A DNA stretch of 50,058 nt from Planctomycetota bacterium (GTDB taxonomy: Bacteria > Planctomycetota > Phycisphaerae > Tepidisphaerales > Tepidisphaeraceae), in the NCBI GenBank assembly GCA_026693085.1, contig JAPLNB010000158.1, positions 1 to 50,058 of the forward strand, written 5' to 3'. Under the pieces are notes generated by a model, which saw nothing but the letters and a program-made list of their open reading frames with translations, was not told the DNA's origin and ran no database searches. This document shows, in pieces, positions 17,776-26,048 of the stretch (positions are counted from its first letter, which is position 1; every line of letters begins with the position of its first letter). Both the position numbers and the translations under genes were made by a program.

Positions 17776-18203
17776 CGACGCGCAATTCCTGCTTCCCCCA
17801 ATGTGACGGCCATCCGCATTGATATTATCAGAACCGCGCCCCGCGCATGATTTGCGGCACTCCAGGTTAAAGTTTGCGCGTGGATTTATCCGAGAAGAAG
17901 ATGCAGCAAGAGGCTAGGCAGCATAGTTGGCTTAGCTCGCGGGCGAACGGATTCGGCCGCGTCGGTTCTTTAGACAAGGAGGTTTCCCACCCAGCGAGTG
18001 CCTTTCTGGTTGTGCCGGGGCGGAGTTCCGGCTCAGTATCTCCTTCAGCTCAACTTGGTGAACGGCCTTGAGCCTCCGCAAGGATGGATGTCTCTGCGAT
18101 GGGCTCTGGTCGAACGACCGTAATTTGATTCGCGACGACCACGGAAGATCGCCGCACCAGCGTGGTCGGGAATGATCCTGGCCCGCATGTCACGGAGGAT
18201 ACA
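17776..18203 (+). other. Long flagellin leader / intergenic region
   Basis: About 430 bases upstream of the flagellin gene without a credible ORF. It contains a sigma28-like pair (see separate entry), two GGA-containing CsrA-like boxes (17972-17983, AGACAAGGAGGT; 18079-18087, CAAGGATGG) and an 8-base-pair stem (CGACCACG ... CGTGGTCG) close to the start codon. This is more structure than the neighbouring spacers show and suggests post-transcriptional control. Confidence 0.4.
17868..17896 (+). promoter_or_regulatory. Candidate sigma28 (FliA-type) promoter of flagellin
   Basis: TAAAGTTT (17868-17875) exactly matches the FliA -35 consensus. TCCGAGAA (17889-17896) matches the GCCGATAA -10 box in six of eight positions. 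The gap is 13 bases where 11 is usual, so the match is imperfect. Confidence 0.4.
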
Positions 18204-19610
18204 ATGAGTCGGATCAACACGAATATTTCGTCGCTTCAAGCGATGCACAAGCTGCTCAAGAACAACGCCGATGTGGCGACGCGTCTGGAGCGGCTATCGA
18301 GTGGATTAAAGATCAACAGGGGCAAGGACGCACCTGCCGCGCTGATCGCCAGTGAAACGCTGCGCAGCGAAATCAGCGGGATCAACCAGGCGATCGACAA
18401 CTCGGGCCGGGCCGGAAACGTCATCAATACGGCCGAAGGCTCGCTCAGTGAGATCTCGCAGTTGCTTCTCGAAGTGCAGGGCCTGACGAATCAGGCCGCC
18501 AACACCGGTGCGCTTTCCAACGACGAAATCGCGGCCAACCAGCTCCAGGTGGACTCGATCCTAAGCAGCATCAACCGGATCGCGAGCACAACGCAGTTCA
18601 ACGGGGTGAAGCTGCTGAACGGCAACTTCGACTACACGACGACGACGCCCACGAACGCGAGCAATGTGCGTGTCAACGCCGCGTTGGTACCCAGCGGGGG
18701 CGGGAGCGTGACCGTCGCGATTGACGTGACCACCAGTGCCCAGACCGCGCACGTCGGCAAGGTCGGAGCGGCGGCGGACAACATCACCGTCGAGGTGACC
18801 GGCAACGACGGCAGCGAGCAGCTCACGTTCGCCACCGGGACGACAGTGGCGCAGATGATCACCGCCGTCAACGCCGTCACGACCACCACCGGTGTCAGCG
18901 CCAGCCTGTCCGGTGCAGACCTTCGGCTCGACGGCACGAAGTTCGGTGCAAGCCAGTTTGTCAGCGTGAAGGTCATTGCCGGAACGTGGGCGACCGTCGG
19001 CGGCACCGGCGGCAAGGACACCGGTGTTGACGCGGTTGTGAAGGTCAACGGCGCCGCAGCCAACGTCAATGGCACGGACGTCAGCTTCCGCAACAGCAAC
19101 CTCGACGTTGAGTTCACGCTTGCCAGTGCGGCCAACGTGAACAACGGCACCGCGACCTTCGACATAACCGGCGGCGGCGCAACCTTCGCGATTGGCTCGA
19201 AGGTTTCCGAACCCAACAAGGCGGTCATCGGCCTTGCCTCCGTCTCCAGCGGCAACCTTGGCGACGCGGGCACGGGGTACCTCAGCACCCTCGGCTCGGG
19301 CGGGGACAACTCGCTGTCCAGTGCAAACCTTGTCAAAGCCCAGCGGATCATCGACAAGGCCATCAAGCAGGTCGCCACCCTTCGCGGGCGACTTGGGGCG
19401 TTCCAGAAAGAGATCATTGACTCCAATATCAACAGCCTGTCCGTTGCGTTGGAAAACGTTACCGCCAGCGAAAGCGCCATCCGCGATGCCGATTTCGCAT
19501 CGGAAACGGCAGCCCTTACGCGAGCACAGATCCTGGTTCAGGCGACCACCTCGGTCCTGGCCCAGGCCAACACTTCCCCCCAAAGTGTTCTAGCGCTGCT
19601 GCAACGGTAA
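18204..19610 (+). CDS. Flagellin
   Basis: The filament subunit of the bacterial flagellum, 468 residues. The N-terminal D0/D1 region (SRINTNISSLQAMHKL, LERLSSGLKINRGKDAPAALIASE, LLLEVQGLTNQAAN) and the C-terminal D1/D0 region (RGRLGAFQKEIIDSNINSL, ALENVTASESAIRDADFASETAALTRAQILVQATTSVLAQAN) are complete. The middle (about residues 150-370) is a Thr/Val/Gly-rich D2/D3 insert with a flagellin-IN-like segment (TVAQMITAVNAVTTTTGVSASL). The end QSVLALLQR is the canonical C-terminus. The start is ATG 18204 with GGAGG five bases upstream; a GTG further upstream gives a non-homologous extension. No other flagellar gene is nearby. A terminator follows. Confidence 0.96.
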   Translation: MSRINTNISSLQAMHKLLKNNADVATRLERLSSGLKINRGKDAPAALIASETLRSEISGINQAIDNSGRAGNVINTAEGSLSEISQLLLEVQGLTNQAANTGALSNDEIAANQLQVDSILSSINRIASTTQFNGVKLLNGNFDYTTTTPTNASNVRVNAALVPSGGGSVTVAIDVTTSAQTAHVGKVGAAADNITVEVTGNDGSEQLTFATGTTVAQMITAVNAVTTTTGVSASLSGADLRLDGTKFGASQFVSVKVIAGTWATVGGTGGKDTGVDAVVKVNGAAANVNGTDVSFRNSNLDVEFTLASAANVNNGTATFDITGGGATFAIGSKVSEPNKAVIGLASVSSGNLGDAGTGYLSTLGSGGDNSLSSANLVKAQRIIDKAIKQVATLRGRLGAFQKEIIDSNINSLSVALENVTASESAIRDADFASETAALTRAQILVQATTSVLAQANTSPQSVLALLQR

Positions 19611-19632
19611 CCGCGATAGCAGGATAGGCACT

Positions 19633-19674
19633 GAAAAGGGCGTGCCCGGAAACGGGCCGCTCTTTTCTGTTTTT
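19633..19674 (+). terminator. Intrinsic terminator after flagellin
   Basis: An inverted repeat (GAAAAGGGCG-T-GCCCG, GAAA loop, CGGGC-C-GCTCTTTTC) followed by TGTTTTTG. It lies 22 bases after the flagellin stop. The A-rich 5' flank means it could also slow transcription of the convergent GH127 gene. Confidence 0.75.
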
Positions 19675-19683
19675 GTGTTAGGA

Positions 19684-22020
19684 CTATTCCATCACCCGCC
19701 ATTCGAGAATGCCCGCGGAAAAATCGGCCTGGAGTTGAGCCTCGAGCCTGAGTGCGGGTGTTGTGATTGGATTGAAGGTGACGCGGTTGAATGCGTTGAG
19801 CTTGGCGGAGTATTGGGAGGCGTTGGCGACCGGCTTCCATGCGTCGCCGTCCTTGTAGAGCAGGCGCCAGCTCTTGGGGACACGGCAGGACCCGGCGCCG
19901 GTGTCGTCAAACCAGTAGACCTCGACGGCGGCGATTCTCGCCGGCGATTTGAAGTCGTACTGGACCCATTCGGTGGTTCCCTTGTGGTCCCACCAGCTAA
20001 ACCGGGGCACGGCTTGGTCGTTGGAACGGGCCGGGTCGTTCTGATCGTTCAGCGCATCGATGGCATCGAGCTGCCAGGTGTGCGAGGCGGACGTCGTGCT
20101 CTGGCTGGCGATGCTGGGGGAGGCCAGCGGCTCGGCGAGCTTCGGGTCCTCCGGAATCCACACGACCATCTGCCCCGGCTCGCGATTGTCCCAAGCATAG
20201 TAGGGGACTGCGGTGAACTGAACGGGGGCTGGGGTGGCATTGCCATTGACGCGGGGAATCGCGGCACCTTTCAGCACGGTGACCCCGTTGAGCAGGTCGG
20301 GGCGGAATTCGGCGGTGAGCTTGGAGTCTTTGGGGAGCGACAGATTGCGGACGTGGTTGTCGTTATCGGCGCCTTCGAGGCAGTAGACAATGGGCCCGCG
20401 CTGGAGGCACACGCGGCCGACGTCGGCCTTGACGTTGGGATCGGCGTAGACGCGCTCGACGGGCATGGACAGATCGAGGTCGATCGTATCGCCCGCTTTC
20501 CAGTCACGTGAGATGCTGGCGTAGCCGTTAGGGTTCTGGCGGGCTGCAATCGCCTGGCCGTTGATCTTGATAGTGGCGGCTTTACACCAGCCGGGGATGC
20601 TGAGGTTCAAAGCGAAGTGGGCGGGCTTTTCGGGTGTGACAGTGAGCTTGATTGCGCCGTCCCAGGGGTAGCGGGTGTCCTGAGCGATGGAGATCTTGTT
20701 GTCCGCAAGCGAAAGCGTGGCGCGGCTCTGGGCGTAGAGGTTGACGTAGAGGGCATTGCCGGTGGTTGCATACAGGTATCCGCCGACCGAGGGCAGGAGG
20801 CGAGCGATGTTGGGTGGGCAGCAGGCGCAACCGAACCAATCGACGCGGTGGTGTTTGCCTTTGGACCCGAGCGGATTGACGTAGAAGAACTTGGTTCCGC
20901 CGAGGGAGATGCCCGAAAGGGGGTTGTTGTAGAGGCAACGCTCCATCACGTCAGCGTACTTGGCGTCGGCGTGCAGCAGCGTCATGCGGTGGTTCCAGAG
21001 GACCATGCCGACGGAGGCGCAGGTTTCGGCATAGGCGGAGTCGTTGGGCAGGTCGTAGGCGACGGTGAAGCCCTCGTTGTGCGATGATGGCCCGATGCCG
21101 CCCGTGATGTACATCTTGCGGTCGGCCACGTCGTGCCAGATGGTGTCCAACGCCTTGATGAGCGAGGCATCGTTGTTGGCGGACGCCACGTCGGCGGCGG
21201 CGGTGAAGAAGTACATGGCGCGGACGGCGTGGCCGGCGATTTCCTTGCGATCTCGGAGGGGGATGTCGTCCTGGGCGTACTCGCCGAATTTCTTGCGTCC
21301 GCAGTCGCGGCCGCGCTCGTTGACGAAGAAGGTGGCGAGCTTGAGATAGCGGGGATCGCCGGTGATTCGCCAGAGCTTGACCAAGGCGAGTTCGATTTCT
21401 TCATGGCCGCAGACGTCGTGCCGCTTGTCCGGCCCGAAGACCGAGTCGATGTGGTTGGCAAGCTTGATGGCGACGTCGAGGAGCTTGCGTTTGCCGGTGG
21501 CCTGGTAGTAGGCGCAGGCACCCTCGATGAGGTGGCCGGCGCAGTACATTTCGTGCATGTCTTTGGTGTTGGACCATCGCTTGTCGAGTTCTTTTCGGAC
21601 GGTGTAGTAGGTATAGAGGTAGCCGTCGGGTTGCTGGGCAGCGGCGATCTTGTCGATGACGGAATCGACGTATTTTTCGAATTCGGGGTCGCGTTGGTGG
21701 GCGAGGTTGTAGGCGGCGGCCTCGATGGCTTTGTAGAGGTCGGAGTCGTCGAAGTAGATGCCCTGGTGGTTGCCGGGCATCTGTCCGGCGGCCTTGACGA
21801 AATTGTTGATCCGGCCGGTGCTCTCGCAGAACTTGAAGTTGTGGGGGACGGTCTTCTCGATGTTGACCTTGATCCGCGGCGCCCAGAACACATCCTCCAG
21901 ATGGACGGAAGTAAAAGGCACCGGCGACAGTCTGGCGGCGGGCTGAGGCTCAGCGGCGGCGGCAAAACCAGCGCAGATAAACGCGATGACGACGATGAGT
22001 GCAACGCTCAATGTATGCAT
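19684..22020 (-). CDS. Secreted GH127-like beta-L-arabinofuranosidase
   Basis: A 778-residue exported glycoside hydrolase of family 127 (DUF1680), which removes beta-L-arabinofuranose from arabinan-type sugars. After a signal peptide (ALIVVIAFICAGFAAAA), the alpha/alpha barrel contains GYLYTYYTV, HEMYCAGHLIEGA and GHAVRAMYFF. The zinc/catalytic set is intact: the Glu and Cys of AETCASVGM near residue 333 and the CACC of FGCACCPPNIARL near residue 397, where one of these cysteines is the nucleophile in the characterised enzyme. An F5/8-type-C-like segment (WWDHKGTTEWVQYDFKSPARIAAVEVYWFDD) closes the protein and may bind carbohydrate. The start is ATG 22020 after AGAGGTGG. The flanking carbohydrate genes fit a plant or algal polysaccharide diet. 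Confidence 0.93.
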   Translation of the reverse strand: MHTLSVALIVVIAFICAGFAAAAEPQPAARLSPVPFTSVHLEDVFWAPRIKVNIEKTVPHNFKFCESTGRINNFVKAAGQMPGNHQGIYFDDSDLYKAIEAAAYNLAHQRDPEFEKYVDSVIDKIAAAQQPDGYLYTYYTVRKELDKRWSNTKDMHEMYCAGHLIEGACAYYQATGKRKLLDVAIKLANHIDSVFGPDKRHDVCGHEEIELALVKLWRITGDPRYLKLATFFVNERGRDCGRKKFGEYAQDDIPLRDRKEIAGHAVRAMYFFTAAADVASANNDASLIKALDTIWHDVADRKMYITGGIGPSSHNEGFTVAYDLPNDSAYAETCASVGMVLWNHRMTLLHADAKYADVMERCLYNNPLSGISLGGTKFFYVNPLGSKGKHHRVDWFGCACCPPNIARLLPSVGGYLYATTGNALYVNLYAQSRATLSLADNKISIAQDTRYPWDGAIKLTVTPEKPAHFALNLSIPGWCKAATIKINGQAIAARQNPNGYASISRDWKAGDTIDLDLSMPVERVYADPNVKADVGRVCLQRGPIVYCLEGADNDNHVRNLSLPKDSKLTAEFRPDLLNGVTVLKGAAIPRVNGNATPAPVQFTAVPYYAWDNREPGQMVVWIPEDPKLAEPLASPSIASQSTTSASHTWQLDAIDALNDQNDPARSNDQAVPRFSWWDHKGTTEWVQYDFKSPARIAAVEVYWFDDTGAGSCRVPKSWRLLYKDGDAWKPVANASQYSAKLNAFNRVTFNPITTPALRLEAQLQADFSAGILEWRVME

Positions 22021-22134
22021 GGTCCACCTCTGATAAATACCAATCGGGCGGACCATACGATATTGCGGCGACGGCAATATGCCAAGAGCGCGCAAAGGCC
22101 GATGGTGTGAGCGATGTTGCTCTTTGGAGTGGGA

Positions 22135-22809
22135 CTATTCAGACCAGCCGGCCTGGCCGATCAGCTTTACGAACCGGCACGGACAAATGTCCGTTCGCTG
22201 AAGCGCATCACCGCGTCGGCGGATCTCAACGAGCACCTGCTCCTGGATGTCGCCGACCGGAAGGACGGCGATGCCATTGTCCTGCAACTGCGTCAGGAGG
22301 AGCTTGGTGGGCAGTTCGCGAGCGCCAGCCGTGATGAGAATGCGTTCGAAGGGGGCCGCCTCGGGCCAGCCCATGCTGCCGTCGCCGTAACGAAGATGGA
22401 CATTTCGGACGCCGAGCGACATCAGTCGCTCGAAGGCTTGATCGAGCAGTGGCTTGACCCGCTCCATGGAATAGACGACGCCGGCGAGGTGGGCGAGGAC
22501 GGCGGTCTGGTAGCCGCTGCCCGTGCCGATCTCGAGGATGCGCTGGCCTGTTTGCACGTCGAGGCGTTGTGTCATCAGCGCAACCATATACGGCTGGCTG
22601 ATGGTCTGGCCGTGCCCGATGGGGGCTGCGCGGTCGGCGTGGGCCTGAGCGCGGGTGTCGGCGGCGAAAAAGAACTCGCGGGGGACGCTGCGGATGGCCG
22701 CCAGTACGCGCAGATCGTCAATGCCGCGTTCGACAAGCTGCTGCTGAATCATTCTCTCCTGCGGGGATGATTCGTGGAGTTGCTTCATGTTCGCTCTATC
22801 CATCTCCAT
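22135..22809 (-). CDS. pcm: Protein-L-isoaspartate O-methyltransferase
   Basis: Repairs isoaspartyl residues in aged proteins by SAM-dependent methylation. The 224-residue product has RxxVPREFF near residue 43, the ISQPYMVALMTQ substrate loop, and the SAM-binding ILEIGTGSGYQTAVLAHL. The family post-motifs YSMERVKPLLDQA and GDGSMGWPEAAPFERILITAGA follow. Length is typical. The start is ATG 22809; an internal ATG at 22788 (MKQLHESS) is a possible alternative. It is divergent from the SAM hydrolase gene. Confidence 0.95.
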   Translation of the reverse strand: MEMDRANMKQLHESSPQERMIQQQLVERGIDDLRVLAAIRSVPREFFFAADTRAQAHADRAAPIGHGQTISQPYMVALMTQRLDVQTGQRILEIGTGSGYQTAVLAHLAGVVYSMERVKPLLDQAFERLMSLGVRNVHLRYGDGSMGWPEAAPFERILITAGARELPTKLLLTQLQDNGIAVLPVGDIQEQVLVEIRRRGDALQRTDICPCRFVKLIGQAGWSE

Positions 22810-23030
22810 CTATTCTGCCGGATACTGCCGATCGTGCATGCCCTCAAGCCTCTTGATGGCGTCGTTTTTACACCAGGCGGTTCCATTTGCAACGGCCGTG
22901 ACGGCGGCAAGGGGGAAAAACGTCAGCGGCGATTCTTGTGATCGCCCGGAGCCTGTCTGTGGGGAAAGTGGCGAACATACAGGCTGACAACGCAATTGAC
23001 CGCCTTGCCGGGTGGTCATATCCTGCGGCC

Positions 23031-23801
23031 ATGTCCTCAGTTGGGCCGATCATCACGCTGACCACGGATTTCGGCCTCGATGACTGGTACGTCGCGGCGA
23101 TGAAATCCGTTCTCCTGAAGGCCTGTCCACACGCACGGCTGGTGGATGTGACGCACCACATACGGGCGGGCGACGTGCTGGCAGGGTCAATCTGCCTGGA
23201 GCGAGCGGTGGCGGTGTTCGAGGAGGGGACAATTCACTTGGCGGTCGTGGACCCTGGGGTGGGGTGGGATCGGCGGCTGCTGGTTGGCTGCGTCGGCGAG
23301 CAGTGGGTCGTCTGCCCGGATAATGGGTTGATCACTTGGACTTGGCGGAGACACGCGGGCGTGCGGGCGCATGAATTGACTTGGCGGCCGAGCAGCATCA
23401 GCGCGACGTTTCATGGCCGCGACGTCATGGCTCCCGTGGCAGGCATGCTGGCGGCAGGTACGGCCACGCTTGAGCAGATCAGCCGGCCGATCGATCATCC
23501 CATACTGCTGGACATCGCTCCGGCGACGCCGCCAGCCCGTACGGGACAGATCATCTATTTTGACCGGTTTGGCAACGCGATCACCAATGTGTTGGAGGAA
23601 ACGGTCAAAGCGGCGGCAGGGACGCGCATTTGCGCAGCCGGCCGCGATCTGGGTGAGGTGAAGCACACCTACAGCCAAGTTGGTCCCGGCCACGCGCTGG
23701 CGCTGATCGGAAGCTCCGGGCTGCTCGAGATCGCGGTGCGGGACGGATCGGCGCGGGAGCGCCTTCGTTTGGCGGTCGGAGACGAGGTGACGATCGTGTG
23801 A
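23031..23801 (+). CDS. SAM hydroxide adenosyltransferase (DUF62 family)
   Basis: A 256-residue protein of the family that splits S-adenosylmethionine into adenosine and methionine and is related to the SAM-dependent chlorinase and fluorinase. The signatures are ITLTTDFGLDDWYVAAMK, LVDVTHHIRAGD, AVVDPGVGWDRR, CPDNGLITW, TFHGRDVMAPVAG and the C-terminal YFDRFGNAITNV. The frame is open upstream to 22938, but family similarity starts at ATG 23031 (SSVGPIITLTTDFG). The bioA gene begins 68 bases after its stop, or overlaps it if the GTG at 23798 is used, so the two are probably co-transcribed. Confidence 0.92.
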   Translation: MSSVGPIITLTTDFGLDDWYVAAMKSVLLKACPHARLVDVTHHIRAGDVLAGSICLERAVAVFEEGTIHLAVVDPGVGWDRRLLVGCVGEQWVVCPDNGLITWTWRRHAGVRAHELTWRPSSISATFHGRDVMAPVAGMLAAGTATLEQISRPIDHPILLDIAPATPPARTGQIIYFDRFGNAITNVLEETVKAAAGTRICAAGRDLGEVKHTYSQVGPGHALALIGSSGLLEIAVRDGSARERLRLAVGDEVTIV

Positions 23802-23869
23802 ACCACGATGGCACATGCCCTGATCGACTCCGCTTGCCCGCCACGGAGCGGACCCTTACCCTCTGGTTG

Positions 23870-25228
23870 ATGCAGTACACCACCGCCGATCTTCGCCGTC
23901 TGGATAAGCAGCATCTCTGGCACCCCTTTACGCCCATGTCACTATGGCTGGAAGCGGAGCCGCTGGTAATCGCGGCGGCCGAGGGGATGTACCTGATCGA
24001 TTCGGACGGCCATCGCTACCTTGATGGCGTTTCGTCGCTGTGGTGCAATATTCATGGCCATCGCGTGGCGGAGATCGACGCCGCCATCGGCGCGCAACTC
24101 GACAAAGTCGCGCACACCACCATGCTCGGCTTGGCCAACGAAACGGCGATCCTGCTGGCTGATCGCTTGATGAAGATCGTGCCGCCAAACCTGAAGAAGG
24201 TCTTTTACTCCGATGCCGGCGCGACGGCGATGGAAATCGCGTTCAAACTCGCGGTGCAGTATTGGCACAACATCGGCAGGAGGGGGAGAACCGAGTTCAT
24301 CGGCTTCACCGAGGCGTATCACGGCGACACCGTCGGTGCGATGTCGGTCGGGCGAACGACGGCGTTTCACAAGCCATACTTCCCGCTGCTGTTCAAGGTG
24401 CATTACGCGCCGTCGCCGTTTGTGTACCGTCCGCCGGCGGGGGGGGGGGAGGGTGCCGAACAGGTCAAGCGGTACTGCCTGGCCGAACTGGAGAAGATTC
24501 TACGCCAGCATTACAAGACCATTGCGGCCATCGTGATCGAACCGATCGTGCAGGGCGCGGCTGGGATGATCGTTCAACCGCCGGGGTTCTTGGCCGACGT
24601 GCAGCGGTTGGCCGGGCAATATGATGTTCTGCTGATCGCGGACGAGGTTGCGACGGGCTTTGGCCGAACCGGCCGGATGTTCGCATGCCAGCATGAGAGC
24701 GTCGCACCCGACCTGATGTGCGTCGCCAAGGGCATCAGCGGCGGCTACCTGCCGCTCGCGGCGACGTTTGCCACACAACGGATCTTCGATGCGTTTCTCG
24801 GGCATCCCCGCGAAGGCAAGACCTTCTTCCACGGCCATACCTACACGGGCAATCCCCTCGCCTGCGCCGCCGCGATCGCGTCGCTCGATCTGTTCGAGAA
24901 AAACGACCTCGTTCGAGCCGTCGCCCAGAAGGCCGGGGTTCTTGCCGCAATGCTCGAGGAGTTGCGCCCGCTGCCTGTGGTGGGCGACATCCGTCAGAAG
25001 GGGTTCATGGTTGGGATTGAACTGGTTGCGGACAAGGTGACGAGAAGGCCGTTCGATCCGGATCGGCGAGTTGGCCATGAGGTGTGCAACAAGCTCCGCC
25101 GGCGGGGGGTAATCCTCAGGCCGCTGGGTGACGTGATTGTCTCGATGCCGCCGCTGGCGATGGGGGTCGAGGATCTGCGGACCATCGTGGCTGGCTTGGC
25201 CGCGGAATTGACTGAATTGCCGATATGA
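23870..25228 (+). CDS. bioA: Adenosylmethionine-8-amino-7-oxononanoate aminotransferase
   Basis: Biotin pathway: makes 7,8-diaminopelargonate using SAM as amino donor and PLP as cofactor. The 452-residue class III aminotransferase starts LDKQHLWHPFTPM, the BioA N-terminal signature. It has SSLWCNIHGH, FYSDAGATAMEIAFKLA, FTEAYHGDTVGAMSVG, the PLP-ring Asp in LLIADEVATGFGRTG, and the Schiff-base Lys (about residue 287) in CVAKGISGGYLPLA. FFHGHTYTGNPLACAAA follows. An in-frame GTG at 23798, overlapping the stop of the SAM hydrolase gene (GTGTGA), would add 24 unconserved residues; ATG 23870 is preferred. bioD follows 13 bases later. Confidence 0.96.
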   Translation: MQYTTADLRRLDKQHLWHPFTPMSLWLEAEPLVIAAAEGMYLIDSDGHRYLDGVSSLWCNIHGHRVAEIDAAIGAQLDKVAHTTMLGLANETAILLADRLMKIVPPNLKKVFYSDAGATAMEIAFKLAVQYWHNIGRRGRTEFIGFTEAYHGDTVGAMSVGRTTAFHKPYFPLLFKVHYAPSPFVYRPPAGGGEGAEQVKRYCLAELEKILRQHYKTIAAIVIEPIVQGAAGMIVQPPGFLADVQRLAGQYDVLLIADEVATGFGRTGRMFACQHESVAPDLMCVAKGISGGYLPLAATFATQRIFDAFLGHPREGKTFFHGHTYTGNPLACAAAIASLDLFEKNDLVRAVAQKAGVLAAMLEELRPLPVVGDIRQKGFMVGIELVADKVTRRPFDPDRRVGHEVCNKLRRRGVILRPLGDVIVSMPPLAMGVEDLRTIVAGLAAELTELPI

Positions 25229-25241
25229 TTGTTAAGCACCC

Positions 25242-25979
25242 ATGCTCCAGGCGATCGCCATCCCCGCACTGCTTATCACCGGCACCGATACCGGCGTGGG
25301 CAAGACCGTCATAGCCGGCGCCATTGGCCGGTGGTTTCGCCGGCATGAGCAGGCGAGGGTTGCAGTTTGCAAGCCTGTTGCTACCGGGTGCGTTCGTCGG
25401 CGGGAGGGTCTGGTCAGCGAGGATGCGGAGTTCTTAGCCCATTGCGCGGATGCTCGGAATCCGCTGGATCTGATCTGCCCGCAGCGATATGTTGAGGCTC
25501 TTGCGCCTGCTGTGGCGGCCGAGCGAGCGAAGCAGCCCCTCGATTGGGAATCGATCGGCCGTGCGATTGGGCTGATGTCACGCCATGCGGACGTGATGAT
25601 TATTGAGGGCGTCGGCGGCGTGATGGTTCCGATGGATGACAAACATACCTTTCTCGATGTGGCCGAATGGCTGGCCGTTCCTACCATTGTGGTTGCCCGG
25701 CCGGGATTGGGCACGATCAACCACACGCTGCTGACGCTGGTGGCGTTGCGGTCGCGGGGGGTGAGCGTGGCGGGCGTGGTCATCAATCGTTATCCGACGG
25801 ACACGCCGCCGCTGGCGGAGGAGACCAACCCCCGCGCGATCGAAAAATGGGGCAAGACGCCGATCTTGTGCGTCGTGCCGCAGGAGCATATCCCGACGAA
25901 GCCAACGGCGGAGCCAATCCCTCCCGGGATTGCGGCGGCGATCGGCAGCGTCGATTGGGCGGGCTTCGTCCGCAGATGA
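25242..25979 (+). CDS. bioD: Dethiobiotin synthetase
   Basis: Next step after BioA: ATP-dependent carboxylation of diaminopelargonate to dethiobiotin. The 245-residue product has the P-loop GTDTGVGKT at residues 14-22, CKPVATGC, the biotin-family segment EALAPAVAAE, and IIEGVGGVMVPMDD. The VVARPGLGTINHTLLTL signature follows. Length and motif order are standard. It starts 13 bases after bioA. The other biotin genes (bioB, bioF) are not in this window. Confidence 0.95.
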   Translation: MLQAIAIPALLITGTDTGVGKTVIAGAIGRWFRRHEQARVAVCKPVATGCVRRREGLVSEDAEFLAHCADARNPLDLICPQRYVEALAPAVAAERAKQPLDWESIGRAIGLMSRHADVMIIEGVGGVMVPMDDKHTFLDVAEWLAVPTIVVARPGLGTINHTLLTLVALRSRGVSVAGVVINRYPTDTPPLAEETNPRAIEKWGKTPILCVVPQEHIPTKPTAEPIPPGIAAAIGSVDWAGFVRR

Positions 25980-26048
25980 TGCAAGCACCATGGGGCCGCC
26001 AGTGCTCATTTCGCTTGCACGTGTGCCCAGGATATAATCACGACATCT

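Noticed and set aside
18162..18203. GTG start giving a 14-residue extension of flagellin
   Set aside because: Flagellin begins at MSRINTN and the ATG at 18204 has the only good ribosome-binding site.
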